This document shows positions 5,474 to 6,209 of a DNA stretch of 6,209 nucleotides, one piece after another. The notes beneath the pieces were generated by a model. The model was not told the DNA's origin, did not search any database, and saw only the letters and a program-made list of their open reading frames with translations. The position numbers and the translations under genes were made by a program. Position 1 is the stretch's first letter. Each line of letters opens with the position of its first letter. The DNA is from Clostridiales bacterium UBA2658 (lineage in GTDB: Bacteria > Bacillota > Clostridia > Oscillospirales > Oscillospiraceae): positions 3,088 through 9,296 of the forward strand of contig DEMY01000084.1 in the NCBI GenBank assembly GCA_002359425.1. The letters are read 5' to 3'.

Positions 5474-5479
5474 AAGGAG
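5474..5479 (+). promoter_or_regulatory. Ribosome binding site of the PrsA-like gene
   Basis: AAGGAG with a 7-nt gap to the ATG at 5487 is close to the ideal Shine-Dalgarno arrangement. It settles the start, which leads directly into a lipoprotein signal peptide. Confidence 0.85.
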
Positions 5480-5486
5480 AACACCA

Positions 5487-6209
5487 ATGAAAAAGAAGAT
5501 CGTTCCGCTCGTCCTTGCGGCGAGCCTGTGCTGCGGGCTTTTATCCGGCTGTCAGAGCAGCCAGCTCCGCTCCTACACCAAGGATCAGGAAGATGAGAAG
5601 AGCACCCAGACCGCCGCCGGCGCCGGCCTGAAGGACTATACCGCCTGCTACAATTATTATGATGCGGACGAGGTCATGCTTACGGTTGACGGTATCGAGG
5701 TCACCTGGGGAGAGCTCTTTTACTGGTACGTCTACGACGTGAGCAATATGGAGCAGTATTACGGCGAAATCACCGACTGGAATGCCAAGTCCGCTGCCGA
5801 CGAAACAAAAACAAACAAGCAGTATGTCATGGACAGCGCGCTCGACACCATCAAACACTACTGCGCGGTCCAGAGCAAGGCCAAGGAAAAGAGCGTTTCG
5901 CTCACAGAGGAGGATAAAACGTCGCTTCAGAACACATGGAAGACGAATGTCCAAAACTACGGCGGCGGTGACGAGAAAAGCTTCATCGAATATCTGAAGA
6001 AGGCGTACCTCACAAAGGATATGTACGATCATATCAACGAGGTGAACCTGCTTTATAATCGTATGCTCGATACCATGTACGGCGCAAACGGCGAAAAGCT
6101 GAGCGAGGAAGAGATTCTCAAAAAGGCTAAAGAACTTGGTTATGTGCGCGCGAAGAACCTCCTGATCTCAACGAACGACGACGCCGGCAACAAGCTTTCG
6201 GACGATCAG
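5487..6209 (+). CDS. PrsA-like lipoprotein foldase (peptidylprolyl isomerase), 5' part only
   Basis: The first 241 residues are visible and the reading frame is open to the window end. The N-terminus is a lipoprotein signal: KKK, a hydrophobic stretch (about 5-19), then the lipobox LSGC with the lipidated Cys at 22. The mature protein would be anchored on the outer face of the membrane. A polar linker (about 23-60) leads into a SurA/PrsA-type N-domain, with LTVDGIEVTWGELFYW at about 65-80 and helical, lysine- and glutamate-rich sequence to about 217. The last segment (YVRAKNLLIST, 219-229) resembles the first strand of a parvulin rotamase domain, but the catalytic part lies beyond the window. 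Such proteins help exported proteins fold. It follows mfd by 103 bp on the same strand, a pairing common in Clostridia. A chaperone without isomerase activity is the main alternative. Confidence 0.8.
   Translation, partial: MKKKIVPLVLAASLCCGLLSGCQSSQLRSYTKDQEDEKSTQTAAGAGLKDYTACYNYYDADEVMLTVDGIEVTWGELFYWYVYDVSNMEQYYGEITDWNAKSAADETKTNKQYVMDSALDTIKHYCAVQSKAKEKSVSLTEEDKTSLQNTWKTNVQNYGGGDEKSFIEYLKKAYLTKDMYDHINEVNLLYNRMLDTMYGANGEKLSEEEILKKAKELGYVRAKNLLISTNDDAGNKLSDDQ

Noticed and set aside
5541..6032. 163-codon minus-strand frame with a hydrophobic C-terminal part
   Set aside because: It is antisense to the lipoprotein gene, which has a strong ribosome binding site and signal peptide; the hydrophobicity mirrors acidic codons on the other strand.

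Overview
The window looks like the replication-origin neighbourhood of a low- to mid-GC Bacillota (Firmicutes) chromosome. It is probably a Clostridia member, perhaps Oscillospirales; that rank is inferred from overall protein character, not from any search. The layout, left to right, is: the first seven codons of dnaN (minus strand, running off the left edge), a ~274-bp dnaN-dnaA gap that has the architecture of a chromosomal origin (oriC), dnaA (minus, complete, 445 aa), a 242-bp divergent intergenic region, mfd (plus, complete, 1168 aa), and the first 241 codons of a PrsA-like lipoprotein foldase (plus, running off the right edge).

The origin region holds four exact copies of the 9-mer TGTTGAAAA/TTTTCAACA, plus two one-mismatch copies. 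It also holds a TAG-triplet tract (96-113) that matches the known DnaA-trio unwinding element in sequence, strand and polarity. The 9-mer differs from the usual Firmicute box TTTTCCACA by one base (C to A at position 6). The encoded DnaA carries Asn at the position equal to E. coli Asp433, one of the base-contacting residues of the recognition helix, and Lys in place of Pro423. This suggests that the initiator and its origin have changed specificity together, and it is the most interesting observation in the window.

In the dnaA-mfd gap, dnaA has a strong predicted sigma-A promoter (TTGAAA, 17-bp spacer, TATACT with extended -10). Its -35 lies inside a near-match to the same altered DnaA box, consistent with autoregulation. 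A perfect 7-bp inverted repeat falls in the dnaA leader. The gene divergent from dnaA is mfd, not the rpmH-rnpA-yidC cluster usual in Bacillota.

In function, DnaA binds oriC and opens the DNA, and DnaN is the sliding clamp of the replisome. Mfd removes stalled RNA polymerase and recruits nucleotide excision repair. The lipoprotein probably helps fold exported proteins. The mfd-then-PrsA order is a familiar clostridial pairing. No RNA genes, mobile elements or CRISPR arrays were seen.
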